Below are positions 14,736 through 23,715 of a stretch of 32,124 nucleotides of DNA, in pieces; position 1 is the stretch's first letter; the number at the start of each line of letters is the position of its first letter. This DNA comes from Bacillota bacterium (lineage in GTDB: Bacteria; Bacillota; Clostridia; Peptostreptococcales; Anaerovoracaceae). Below the pieces are notes generated by a model. It did not search any database. It saw nothing but the letters and a program-made list of their open reading frames with translations, and was not told where the DNA came from. The stretch is taken from assembly GCA_016293805.1 (NCBI GenBank), contig JAEDDI010000021.1, forward strand, positions 1 to 32,124, in the 5' to 3' direction. The position numbers and the translations under genes were made by a program.

Positions 14736-15071
14736 ATGTCAGCACTTGGAATTCTATTAGTGATATTTACGGTTATGACCGCTGTAACCATAACAGCCCT
14801 TGTTCTTCTCCTTCTTATAAAGGACAAAAAGAAGAAAAAATACGTGGTATACTTCCTCGGAATATGGGGCATGGCAATTGCATATATGAACGCAACAGCC
14901 CAGCCTTCTAATTTCATCGGATATATACTTTTAGCGCTTGCTTTTGGAGCAGCAGGTGCAGTATCGGTTATACTCCAGATAATATCAAAAAAACAAAGCA
15001 CAGATACGGCAGCGTCAATACTTGCGGCAGTATCTGCAGCAGCAGGGCTTATATCCCTGTTCATATTCTGA
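14736..15071 (+). CDS. Small four-helix membrane protein
   Basis: A 111-aa protein with four hydrophobic stretches (about 4-27, 38-52, 60-82 and 90-110) and a basic loop KDKKKKKY after the first. GGGGGA precedes the ATG. It follows the kinase by 64 bases on the same strand and could be co-transcribed or have its own weak promoter. I recognise no named family. A role in the signalling system is possible only by position. Confidence 0.72.
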   Translation: MSALGILLVIFTVMTAVTITALVLLLLIKDKKKKKYVVYFLGIWGMAIAYMNATAQPSNFIGYILLALAFGAAGAVSVILQIISKKQSTDTAASILAAVSAAAGLISLFIF

Positions 15072-15076
15072 ATCAC

Positions 15077-15102
15077 GAGCTTTCGGCGCCGGCTGAAAGC
15101 TC
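15077..15102. terminator. Bidirectional terminator hairpin
   Basis: GAGCTTTCGGC (15077-15087) pairs with GCTGAAAGCTC (15092-15102) with one G-T pair and a GCCG loop. It lies between convergent genes. T runs on either side are weak (ATTTCATT on the plus strand). Confidence 0.75.
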
Positions 15103-15115
15103 ATTTCATTATACA

Positions 15116-15814
15116 TCAGTAATACTGCGTGCTTCCAAAGAACATAACCTTATATATCCTGCCTTCATGTGAATACCAGATAAATGCAGTCCCGCATCCT
15201 TCATCTATAATCTGCGCAGCCTCTTTTTCAGTTATGTCTCTGTATACGCTGTCAGCTTCGCCGTCTTTCAGTGTAAGAGTCCACTCGCTGTATGCAACAT
15301 CTGAAGTTTCACTTTCCATCATCAGTCTACGGTATTCAGGGTCATCGCCGTCATATCCTGCAGGAGCAGTAACAAGCAGACTTTCTTTCATACCAACAAT
15401 CTGGACATAGGAACTATATCCTGCGGTCCTGTTGTCACAGTCATATCCTGTCTGAGGGGAAACGCAGGTCAGCAGGTCGTTTCCGGCATTGTAAAATTCC
15501 TTCACCCTGTCTCCAAAATCTATCAGAAGTCTGTTTTCGTCATGACGCAAAACTGTGAAACTTTCACCTTCCGGCTTCAGCCTGACCTCGCCTGTATTTT
15601 CATCGAAAGAATAACTGTCGTATAAATCCGAATCACCTACAGGGCTTCCGCATGCGCAGTAATATGAAAACTCGCCCCCGCTTCCGAAATGAATGGTTTC
15701 ATTGCAGTCTGTGCAGAATATCCAGTCATTTGATGTGAGATATTCGGGCGTATTTGCACATCCCGAAAGAACAGCCGCAAGCAGCACAGCAAAAAACACG
15801 CATATCTTTCTCAT
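15116..15814 (-). CDS. Putative lipoprotein
   Basis: A 232-aa exported protein with a lipoprotein signal peptide: positive start MRK, hydrophobic core and lipobox LSGC with C19 as the lipidated residue. The mature part has paired cysteines (CTDCNE, YYCACG) early on, which may form disulfides or a small metal site, followed by beta-rich sequence with FTVLRHDENRLLIDFGD. No family was recognised. GGAGG precedes the ATG, and a TATAAT at 15847-15852 (minus strand) is a likely -10 box without a good -35. It is probably anchored to the outer face of the membrane. Confidence 0.8.
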   Translation of the reverse strand: MRKICVFFAVLLAAVLSGCANTPEYLTSNDWIFCTDCNETIHFGSGGEFSYYCACGSPVGDSDLYDSYSFDENTGEVRLKPEGESFTVLRHDENRLLIDFGDRVKEFYNAGNDLLTCVSPQTGYDCDNRTAGYSSYVQIVGMKESLLVTAPAGYDGDDPEYRRLMMESETSDVAYSEWTLTLKDGEADSVYRDITEKEAAQIIDEGCGTAFIWYSHEGRIYKVMFFGSTQYY

Positions 15815-15956
15815 TTCTTATCATCCTCCATTTTCACTGTACGAATATTATATACCAGTTCTGACATCCGTGTACATTTATTGCATTGTATATACATATT
15901 CAGATGCCGTATCATGTTATCTTTTTTTCACTTATGGATTTAACCCCTTCCTGATT

Positions 15957-15991
15957 CCGGTCAATGGTAATATAATTTCATTAACCGGTCA
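15957..15991 (+). promoter_or_regulatory. Promoter and likely operator of the TetR operon
   Basis: CCGGTCA occurs at 15957-15963 and 15985-15991, flanking a TATAAT at 15971-15976. The -35 region is weak. The second site lies in TTAACCGGTCAGGTCA. Sites bracketing a -10 box upstream of a tetR gene suggest autorepression. Confidence 0.5.
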
Positions 15992-16030
15992 GGTCAGCGG
16001 GAAGTATATCAGTATTTTAGAGGTACCGTA

Positions 16031-16663
16031 ATGAACGAAAAATTCTTTGCACTGCCCGAAGAGAAGAGGCATCGTATTATAAACGCGGGATTTCGTGTTT
16101 TTTCAAAAAATTCGTACAGGAAGAGTCCTGTAGGAGATATCGCCAGGGAGGCCGGCATAAGCAAGTCGCTTCTCTTTCATTACTTCAGAAACAAGAGAGA
16201 ACTATATATGTTTCTCTGGTCAGAATGTGCAAGAATAACAAACGAAGCTGTAGAAAACTGCGAATGTTTCGAAACAGATGATATGTTTGATGCGATGTTT
16301 CTTGTGATGAAGGCAAAGTTTAATGTTATGAGAACCTTTCCCGATCTGGGCACATTTGCCATTAAATCGTATTACGAAGAAGACCCGGAAGTTTCTTCTG
16401 ATGTTGCCTCCCTTATAAAACAGGCGAGTGAATATCAGCTGGAAAATATACACAAGTGGTTCAGACCGGAACTGTTTGTGCAGGGAATCGACATCAGAAT
16501 GATGTACAGGGATATGTATCTGGCGTCAGAGGGCTTTATCTGGGAAAAACTTCATCGCAGCTGTCTTGACGCTGACGAAATGGAAAAGGAATTCTGCGAA
16601 CTTATAGAATTCTGGAAGAGTATTTATCTCAGGAGGGAAACAAATGAATGCGATAGAGATTAA
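16031..16663 (+). CDS. TetR-family transcriptional regulator
   Basis: A 210-aa repressor. The N-terminal helix-turn-helix reads KRHRIINAGFRVFSKNSY then VGDIAREAGISKSLLFHYFRNKREL in outline (about 12-60), the TetR signature. The all-helical remainder (to 210) would bind an unknown ligand. AGAGG precedes the ATG. The last codons overlap the ABC ATPase start by 20 bases and contain its AGGAGG binding site, so the three genes form one operon that the repressor most likely controls. Confidence 0.92.
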   Translation: MNEKFFALPEEKRHRIINAGFRVFSKNSYRKSPVGDIAREAGISKSLLFHYFRNKRELYMFLWSECARITNEAVENCECFETDDMFDAMFLVMKAKFNVMRTFPDLGTFAIKSYYEEDPEVSSDVASLIKQASEYQLENIHKWFRPELFVQGIDIRMMYRDMYLASEGFIWEKLHRSCLDADEMEKEFCELIEFWKSIYLRRETNECDRD

Positions 16664-17510
16664 CAGACTTACAAAAAATTACGGAAAATCCCGCGGTATA
16701 ACAGACCTTGACCTTACTGTTGAGCGCGGCGAGTTCTTCGGCTTCATCGGTCCCAACGGGGCCGGCAAATCTACGACAATACGTGCCATGCTGGGACTTT
16801 TAAAGCCAACTTCAGGTTCAGTAAGTGTGCTGGGCATGAACAGCAGAGAACTTACCTCAATTCTTTCCCGCATAGGGTATCTCCCTTCCGAAAACACATA
16901 CTACCCCGGAATGCGCGTAAGAGACGTGCTGAAACTGTCTGCAGCTCTGCATAAAACAGACTCGGTCGGCGAAGCAGAAAGACTCTGTGATATTCTTCAG
17001 CTGGATACATCAAAAAAGGCTTCCGAGCTCTCATACGGCAACAGGAAAAAGCTTTCTATCGTATGTGCTCTTGCACACAGCCCGGAGCTCCTTATCCTCG
17101 ACGAGCCGACAGGAGGTCTTGATCCTCTCATGCAGAATGCTTTCTTCGATATTCTCAGAGAAAAGAATTCTCAGGGAACAACTGTATTCTTCTCAAGTCA
17201 TATTCTTTCCGAAGTACAGAATAACTGCACAAGAACAGCAGTCATCAAGGAGGGAAGAATAATTGCATGTGACTGTGTGGATAAACTTAAAGCCGCAAAC
17301 GTGAAGAGAATCAGGTTCACAGGAAATGCGCCGCTTGATAATCTCACCGGAATAAGGAATTTTGAAACCGACGGGAAAACAGTCAGTTTTCTTTTCAGCG
17401 GTGATATGAACAGCCTTATAAGCATACTTGCTGAAGGAACTACAGAAGATCTTGAAATACATGAACCTGATCTTGAGGAAACCTTCATGCACTATTACGA
17501 GGAGGTGTAG
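16644..17510 (+). CDS. ABC transporter ATP-binding protein (multidrug type)
   Basis: A 288-aa ATPase of the DrrA/BcrA/CcmA group. Walker A is GPNGAGKS (36-43); the signature is a variant, ELSYGNRKK; Walker B is LLILDEPTGGLD; the H-loop is SSHI. The C-terminal 80 residues form the extra domain common in exporters of this group, ending EETFMHYYEEV. AGGAGG lies 7 bases before the ATG, inside the tetR end. It should energise the permease encoded immediately downstream, probably to expel a lipophilic compound or antibiotic; the substrate is unknown. Confidence 0.93.
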   Translation: MNAIEINRLTKNYGKSRGITDLDLTVERGEFFGFIGPNGAGKSTTIRAMLGLLKPTSGSVSVLGMNSRELTSILSRIGYLPSENTYYPGMRVRDVLKLSAALHKTDSVGEAERLCDILQLDTSKKASELSYGNRKKLSIVCALAHSPELLILDEPTGGLDPLMQNAFFDILREKNSQGTTVFFSSHILSEVQNNCTRTAVIKEGRIIACDCVDKLKAANVKRIRFTGNAPLDNLTGIRNFETDGKTVSFLFSGDMNSLISILAEGTTEDLEIHEPDLEETFMHYYEEV

Positions 17511-17514
17511 ACGT

Positions 17515-18303
17515 ATGACCATATACCTGCACGAACTTCGCCAGGGAAGTAAAACCTTCCTTATATGGACTTTATCAATATCTGCCTTCATGGCAATGTG
17601 CATATTCCTGTTTCCTGAGATGGAGGGGGAACTTGGAGGCGTCGGTGATATGTTTTCGTCCATGGGATCATTTACAGCGGCTTTCGGAATGGACAGACTG
17701 GACTTTGGCACTCTCGAGGGATTTTATGCAATTGAATGCGGTAATATAATGAGTCTTGGAGGTGCATTCTTTGCAGCTGTCATATCCGTAAATATCATTT
17801 CAAAAGAAGAAAAGGACCGAACAGCAGAATTTCTGTTCACACATCCTGTCAGCAGAATCCGTGTGCTGTCCGGTAAAGCCGCGGCCGTTTTATCACAGAC
17901 AGCTTCAATGAATATAATCGCAGTCGCAGTTACATCAGCATCCATCGCGGCTATCGGAGAGGCCGTGCCATGGGACACAGTACTGCATCTTCATCTTGCA
18001 TATCTGTTCTGCCAGATTGAAATTGCAATGATATGCTTTGGAATCTCTGCTTTTTCAAGAAGCAGCAGTTTCGGTGCCGGTCTTGGCCTTGCGCTGGTTC
18101 TGTATTTTATGAATCTCATTGCCAACGTATCTGATAAGATGGAAGTATTGCGGTACATATCACCGTTTGGATATGCGGAAGCTGCAGAAATAGTCACTGC
18201 AGGAGAACTTGACACCTCACTTGTAATATGCGGTCTTGCTGCAGGACTTGCAGTATCGCTGGCCGGTAGCCTTTATTACTGCAGAAAAGATATAATATGC
18301 TGA
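17515..18303 (+). CDS. ABC-2 type permease
   Basis: A 262-aa membrane protein with six hydrophobic segments, partner of the ATPase upstream. It begins MTIYLHELRQGSKTFLIW, typical of ABC-2 permeases whose short N-terminus precedes the first helix, and has the EEKDRTAEFLFTHPVSR loop after helix two. I chose ATG at 17515, with GAGGAGG upstream, over 17428, which would overlap the ATPase gene by 83 bases. Together with the TetR gene it forms an inducible exporter. Confidence 0.9.
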   Translation: MTIYLHELRQGSKTFLIWTLSISAFMAMCIFLFPEMEGELGGVGDMFSSMGSFTAAFGMDRLDFGTLEGFYAIECGNIMSLGGAFFAAVISVNIISKEEKDRTAEFLFTHPVSRIRVLSGKAAAVLSQTASMNIIAVAVTSASIAAIGEAVPWDTVLHLHLAYLFCQIEIAMICFGISAFSRSSSFGAGLGLALVLYFMNLIANVSDKMEVLRYISPFGYAEAAEIVTAGELDTSLVICGLAAGLAVSLAGSLYYCRKDIIC

Positions 18304-18309
18304 AATATT

Positions 18310-18341
18310 ACAGGCAGATGGTTTTGTACTCATCTGCCTGT
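18310..18341. terminator. Hairpin between convergent operons
   Basis: ACAGGCAGATG (18310-18320) pairs perfectly with CATCTGCCTGT (18331-18341), with a 10-base loop. It sits between the exporter operon and jetD. T runs are weak on both sides, so it probably works as a bidirectional terminator. Confidence 0.75.
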
Positions 18342-19628
18342 TCAGATTTCATAATCTATCATTTCCTGATATCCGGCCATTTTACATTCACCGATTGCTC
18401 TTGCCGCCGGTCTCAGTCTTTCATCAGTTATATTCTCAAGAATCTTCATTCTCTTTGGCGATATTTTCTCATGCGACATGCATTTTTCATAATCCGATAC
18501 TTCCATGTGCCAGTAGTTCAGTTCCCCTTTATAGTACTTTCCCAGTTTCTGAGCTATCAGAAGGCCTTCCGGATCCATGTCACCTGCATAATATGCGGTA
18601 TTCCCCGCTTCTGCCATCAGATCAAGAGCCATCAGCCCGGCAAGTCTAGGCTGACCGTTCATACACATATATGACCTTTCCGCCGACCCTCCGTCTTTTG
18701 CACAAAGCATTGCAAAAACCGAAGGGTTTTCAACAATATAGATTCTATCCTGACGGCACTGGATCTTCTTCCACCCTGTGATTACTGCCAGAGGGACCTG
18801 CACAATATTATGCTCTGCTTCAAAACCTTCCATGCCTTTGTGCGGACTTCCGTCTTTATTTATTGCCCGCACATTATACACCATGGCGTAATTTGAGATA
18901 TCATCAAGCATAATCCCGGTCTCAAGACAGCTTTTCTTCCTCCTGTACGCCGGAAATATATCCGATGACTCAACAGAAACACCGCGCATTTCCAGATCTG
19001 CCTGTATCACCTTGTAAAACAGTGTTCCTCCGGAAGTTCCCCGGTCAAACGCATGAGGATTACCTGTCAGTTCTGCTGCAAAAGCCGCAAGATACATATT
19101 ATCATTTCTGCGATACGGCAGCTGATTATATATCCTGGCAGCAAGTCGCAGCATCTTCTCCCATTCTTCAAGACTGCATCTTTCGCTGTCCCGTACCGTT
19201 TCAAGAATGAGCTCCACATGTTCAGCAGCACAGGTTCCATCAAAATCTTTTATGAACTCCCTTATAATCTGCTGCTTTTTCCGGTTTCTAAGCGCTTTCT
19301 GTTCCTGTTTTCCAATCATCAGTTCACCGAAATACTGTTCTAGCAGAGCTTCCGGCGTTACCTCTTTAAACCGGCTTTCCTCCAGCGCTCTGCCAAACCG
19401 TTCGGCTGAAACAGTCACATTCTTCTGTCCATGAAAACTCTTTCCAAAGAATCCTTCCAGTTCATCAATCTCCTGCGGGCTCAGATTGTTAAGTACAACT
19501 TTACCGGCGAACCTTCCATATGAACTGTACTTTTCCCTGAAACCCTCAAACACTCTTTTCCAGACCGGATTCTGCTTGAAATATTCAATACACTGTTTAA
19601 TAATTTCCCCTTCACTTATTCTGTTCAA
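18342..19628 (-). CDS. jetD: Wadjet JetD, Toprim nuclease subunit
   Basis: About 428 aa. JetD is the topoisomerase VI-like nuclease of the Wadjet system, cutting plasmid DNA once the SMC motor has measured and trapped it. The C-terminal Toprim domain shows the glutamate in YIVENPSVFA and the DxD in YYAGDMDPEGLLIA, matching the DUF2399/TIGR02679 kind rather than the DUF3322-DUF2220 kind. The start is uncertain: ATG at 19688 would overlap jetC by 77 bases and lacks a binding site, whereas TTG at 19628 has AGGAG 8 bases ahead and overlaps by only 17. I chose TTG. It is the last gene of the jet operon, followed by a hairpin at 18310-18341. Confidence 0.88.
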   Translation of the reverse strand: MNRISEGEIIKQCIEYFKQNPVWKRVFEGFREKYSSYGRFAGKVVLNNLSPQEIDELEGFFGKSFHGQKNVTVSAERFGRALEESRFKEVTPEALLEQYFGELMIGKQEQKALRNRKKQQIIREFIKDFDGTCAAEHVELILETVRDSERCSLEEWEKMLRLAARIYNQLPYRRNDNMYLAAFAAELTGNPHAFDRGTSGGTLFYKVIQADLEMRGVSVESSDIFPAYRRKKSCLETGIMLDDISNYAMVYNVRAINKDGSPHKGMEGFEAEHNIVQVPLAVITGWKKIQCRQDRIYIVENPSVFAMLCAKDGGSAERSYMCMNGQPRLAGLMALDLMAEAGNTAYYAGDMDPEGLLIAQKLGKYYKGELNYWHMEVSDYEKCMSHEKISPKRMKILENITDERLRPAARAIGECKMAGYQEMIDYEI

Positions 19629-22600
19629 TTTCTGCACTCCTGTGTTCCACTTCAGTCTCGTGTTCAAGAAGTTCTTTTTTTCTTCCATTCCACAAATACG
19701 GCATTACAGTTACAAATTTGGCATTTTCCGGACGTATCAGCTGATAGATTGCCAGGGCGTCAAGCGTGTCACAATCTCCCCACAGCACCTGTGAATTGAT
19801 AATAAAGTTGAACTGAAACTCCGTCATCAGTCTGAACATATCACGAATATTCCTGTTGTCAACTCCCGCAAAAGCCTCATCCAGCGAAATCAGTCTCGGA
19901 GCATCTTCTCTTCCTCCCTGATACTTCGCCACCACTGCCGAAAACAGAGGCACATACATGGACATCGCCTTTTCTCCTCCGCTGAATGTTCCGAACACAC
20001 TGTTTGTAAGTTCCTTCTGCCGTTCTCCGCTTTTCTGCGAAAACAGCTGAAATTCAAACCATTTGCGGTAATCAAGAGTATCCTTCATTATCTGATAAAA
20101 TGAAATCATTCCTGCACTGTCCTGTGCATTTCTTCTTGCCTGGGCAACTTTTGACCTGAAATGCGCAGATAGCCTCGACGCCTCTTCTTCACTCATCAGG
20201 CGATAGTCCTTCTTCAGCAGATCAACAAGTTCTCTTGTATCAAGCTGATCCTCCTCTTCGGCAGTTTTGCTTCTCCATCTGAGACTCAGCTTAAGTCCGC
20301 TCGATGTATTCATTCCGTTCATTAAAGCATTCATCTTCTGCACCCACATATTGGACGCATTGATTTTTCCACGGATTTTTCTGCTCACTGTGTTCGCAAG
20401 AATGTCTTCAAACAGTTCACGGTCACCGTCCTTAATCAGATTCTCCAGTTCATGAATATCCTCTTCAAGGTGCATAAGAAGGCTTGTAAACGACACCTTC
20501 ACGCCCTGATACCTTGCAGAAATGTCCAGTCGTTTCGGTGAAAATCCGTCAGGTCTTTCCATCCGTTCCTCAACTGCAAACAATTCAGTCTGCGTAAGCT
20601 GATAGTCAGTCAGAAATCCTCTGTTTTCGAAATACACCTTGTTCAAATCCCGTATAATGCTTTCCCTGTCCGTATTTTCCGCATCGTCTTCCAGATATGC
20701 GTGGACACGGTACGCATCATTTACTGCTGTCTCTGGAAGTGATACATAGTTCAGATTCTGTTCCATCTCATAGCAGTTAAGATAGTATTCGGATTTCTTT
20801 ATATATTCTTCTATCTTCTTCCTGGTTACATCAAGTTCTGCATCAAGCTGCAGCGCCTCATCCTCTTCGTGTGCCTGACGGCTTGCGCATTCATGCAGTC
20901 TTTCTGGATACTCGTGCAGCCAGGTGATACAGTAATCCAGTCTTTCCTTAATTTCTTCATAATTGGTAAGACGCAGCTGTTCCTTAACCGAAGACTGCTC
21001 TTCTTCCCTTTTTCGTATATCTCCGGTGATTTCAGCCAGATCGTTACGTATCTTAACCATATCCTCGTTAATATCTTCAAGTCTCCGTCTGCGTTCATGC
21101 AGATATTCAGTACTTCTCAGGTACATTTCGTGTGAGGCTTTAAGTCCGACCATATACCTTCCATACTCTTCTGCAGCCGCTTCAGCCTGCCTGAACACCT
21201 CATAGGAACATACAAGATAAAGCTCACCTGATATTTCAAGCGCTTTCTTTTTCTTTTCTTTGACAGCTTCCGCAATAGCCCGTATAAGTTCCTCCAGTCT
21301 TTCTCCTTCCTGTTTCAGCAGTCCGTAGTTTCTTTCTTCATCATGCAGCATCTGAAGTGCCGCTTTCATATCACTGTCGCCCGGAAAGCTTTCGTATTCA
21401 TTCTTAAGTCTGGCCTTCCTTCCTTCAAGTTCTCTCTGAGCTTCCTCAAGCACCATAACAGTATGCCCGATTTCTGCAAGTTTTTGCCTGCATTCCTCGA
21501 TTTTAGCAATTCTTAATCTCTCACGTGCCTTCGTCCCTATAAAACTCGCCTCATACTCACCCGTAACGGTTCCGGCAAGTACACCCATTCTGTATGTTCC
21601 ATCCTCTGAAACTGATACTATGCCGTCTCCATCATATGCAATACTGCCCAAAACGCCTGTAAGCCTGTGATTTGACAGAAGGTCATTAACCTCTTCATTA
21701 AGCTGCAGTATATCAAGCAGGCTTTTCCCGGAAGAAGCAGGTCCCGTAAACAGATAACGGTCTTCACATCCTGTCTTCTGTCTGAGAACTTTGTCTTTGT
21801 ACTGTTCATCGATAACAAGCGCATCAAGAATTCCCATTCTGTCAAGAGCTTCTTCCAGAAGACTGCAGGCGTTTTCATCGATATCAGTGCCAAATTCAAC
21901 AGCTCTGTAAAACTCCTGATACGGGATTTTCATTTCGTCCAGCCTCTGCCTGTTTCTGACAACTGCTTCAGAGCGCACAGGCTGCGGTTCTTTCATGTTC
22001 TCCCATTCGTCAAGTTCTGCATTCACTTCAAAGTACTCATTTCTCGCCTTATCAATTTCTGCTCTGTTTTCTGCAGCTGACATTTCGATTTCGGCATTCT
22101 TTACGCTCCAAATACCTGCCACTATCTGATTTACATGTGCAAAATCATATACTTCGCCATATGTATCTGCAAAACCGATGAAATCTCTTAGTGTTTCTTT
22201 TTCCAGGACAAGTTCTCTGTTTGAAGCGTTCCAACGATTAAGAGATTCCTTCCATTCATTTTGTGCCTCGACAAACACAGATTCAAGTTCATGGATTCTT
22301 CTTTCAGATGTGTCCTGTTCATGTATACATCTGTCCCTTTCTTTAATATATTCATCTTTCTGGCGATCGTATTGTTCTGTTTCAGCAAGAATCTCCGTAC
22401 ATTCACTGATTTTTTCTTTTGTCCTGTCAAACAGCTGCTGGTGCAGTTCAAATTTATATGGTTCATCCATTTTCTCTTCAAGTTCAGCTTTCATGAAGGT
22501 ATGCTCTTCAAATGCCATTGCATCCGCATCTTCCTGCATTCTGTTCATCATTTCTTCCAGTTCTTTTGCCTTCTCTGCAGTTCTCTCTTCTTCAGCCGCA

Positions 22601-23715
22601 ATCTGACGAAGCGTCTCATCAATCTGTTCCTGTTTAGAATCAGAAAAATCCTGTTTTTCCAGAAGATTTCTATTCAGTTTTTTAAGTTCCTCCGCCAATT
22701 CGATTTCTCTTTGCTTTAATCCGACAGCATCACTCCTGTTAAGAGACTCCCGCTCTTTTTCCAGAGATTCACGTCTGGCGTCCAGCATCTGATGCTCTTT
22801 CTTAAACTCTGATATTTTCTGTCTGCACTCTTTCAGCCTGTTTTCGTATTCACGTTCATCTGCCTTAGCGTTTTCAAGTACAGTCCTTGCCTGTTTGTAC
22901 CTGTCTGCCTTCTCATACAGCAGTTTCCTGTTATATTTCGCATATACCTCCTGAATCTTCTCAGCTGCCTGCTTTGCCTCTCTGCGGCTTTTGAGATTCA
23001 TCGTCATCGTATCCATGTTTTCAATCGCTTCTGACATAGGTCTAAGGTCGTCATCAGAAAGAGGCTGCAGCGAGTCACTCAGAATATCGTTGATTACCGA
23101 AGGCTTGAAATCCTTTGACAGTTTAGGCGTTCTGAGCTGTATAAGGAGGTCTATCATCTCCTTGTACTCTTCTTCTGTGCCAAATCCGAATATACGGTTA
23201 TTCACATACTCCATATACTCTGCCTGTCTGTCAAACACCCTGCCGCCGTCACCTATTCTGTTCTCAAGTTCCTTCTTCGACAGGGTCACTTTTTCTCCTG
23301 TCTCCCTGTACAAGTAGAAATCCCTTCCGACCCTTCTGCCGTCTGTAAGGCTGAAATACCACTTGTCCAGGTTCTTCCCTCTTCTTGCGCGTATTCCCAT
23401 GCCGACTGTCAGATAGGTGTCACTTTTCTCTCTTTTGAACTCAAGATACAAATATCCTGTACGCTCCTCTCTTCCATCATCCTCTTCAAGAAGATAGCTG
23501 ACCATTTTACGATCTCTGGAACCGAACGGATCAAGTCGTTCAGGGCTCATGTTTCCATCAAGAAGAAGAGGCACAACACTCTGCATGGTAACCGATTTCC
23601 CCGATCCGTTTGAACCTCTAAGCAGCATCCTTCCTTTGATAAACGGAAACTCCTGCTCATCATAATACCAGAAATTAATCAGCCCTATTCTGTTTGCCTG
23701 CCATCTGCTGTTCAT
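19612..23715 (-). CDS. jetC: Wadjet JetC, SMC-like ATPase
   Basis: A 1367-aa SMC/MukB/SbcC-like motor that extrudes DNA loops. Walker A is GSNGSGKS (34-41), followed by the PLLLDGNMSPERLDPFG segment typical of TIGR02680. Two long coiled-coil regions (about 240-520 and 740-1010) surround a hinge-like part. The C-terminal head has FSGGEKAMSMY (near 1244) and Walker B RLISLDEAFAGVD (near 1274-1286), both intact. It works with JetA (kleisin) and JetB (kite-like) subunits and hands DNA to JetD. It overlaps jetB by 4 bases (ATGA), so translation is coupled. Confidence 0.95.
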   Translation of the reverse strand: MNSRWQANRIGLINFWYYDEQEFPFIKGRMLLRGSNGSGKSVTMQSVVPLLLDGNMSPERLDPFGSRDRKMVSYLLEEDDGREERTGYLYLEFKREKSDTYLTVGMGIRARRGKNLDKWYFSLTDGRRVGRDFYLYRETGEKVTLSKKELENRIGDGGRVFDRQAEYMEYVNNRIFGFGTEEEYKEMIDLLIQLRTPKLSKDFKPSVINDILSDSLQPLSDDDLRPMSEAIENMDTMTMNLKSRREAKQAAEKIQEVYAKYNRKLLYEKADRYKQARTVLENAKADEREYENRLKECRQKISEFKKEHQMLDARRESLEKERESLNRSDAVGLKQREIELAEELKKLNRNLLEKQDFSDSKQEQIDETLRQIAAEEERTAEKAKELEEMMNRMQEDADAMAFEEHTFMKAELEEKMDEPYKFELHQQLFDRTKEKISECTEILAETEQYDRQKDEYIKERDRCIHEQDTSERRIHELESVFVEAQNEWKESLNRWNASNRELVLEKETLRDFIGFADTYGEVYDFAHVNQIVAGIWSVKNAEIEMSAAENRAEIDKARNEYFEVNAELDEWENMKEPQPVRSEAVVRNRQRLDEMKIPYQEFYRAVEFGTDIDENACSLLEEALDRMGILDALVIDEQYKDKVLRQKTGCEDRYLFTGPASSGKSLLDILQLNEEVNDLLSNHRLTGVLGSIAYDGDGIVSVSEDGTYRMGVLAGTVTGEYEASFIGTKARERLRIAKIEECRQKLAEIGHTVMVLEEAQRELEGRKARLKNEYESFPGDSDMKAALQMLHDEERNYGLLKQEGERLEELIRAIAEAVKEKKKKALEISGELYLVCSYEVFRQAEAAAEEYGRYMVGLKASHEMYLRSTEYLHERRRRLEDINEDMVKIRNDLAEITGDIRKREEEQSSVKEQLRLTNYEEIKERLDYCITWLHEYPERLHECASRQAHEEDEALQLDAELDVTRKKIEEYIKKSEYYLNCYEMEQNLNYVSLPETAVNDAYRVHAYLEDDAENTDRESIIRDLNKVYFENRGFLTDYQLTQTELFAVEERMERPDGFSPKRLDISARYQGVKVSFTSLLMHLEEDIHELENLIKDGDRELFEDILANTVSRKIRGKINASNMWVQKMNALMNGMNTSSGLKLSLRWRSKTAEEEDQLDTRELVDLLKKDYRLMSEEEASRLSAHFRSKVAQARRNAQDSAGMISFYQIMKDTLDYRKWFEFQLFSQKSGERQKELTNSVFGTFSGGEKAMSMYVPLFSAVVAKYQGGREDAPRLISLDEAFAGVDNRNIRDMFRLMTEFQFNFIINSQVLWGDCDTLDALAIYQLIRPENAKFVTVMPYLWNGRKKELLEHETEVEHRSAEIEQNK

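Noticed and set aside
17428..17514. Longer start of the exporter permease
   Set aside because: It overlaps the ATPase gene by 83 bases without a binding site; ATG at 17515 has GAGGAGG.
22178..22719. Plus-strand frames of 142 and 152 codons opposite jetC
   Set aside because: Antisense of coiled-coil coding sequence, which often gives long serine/phenylalanine-rich open frames.
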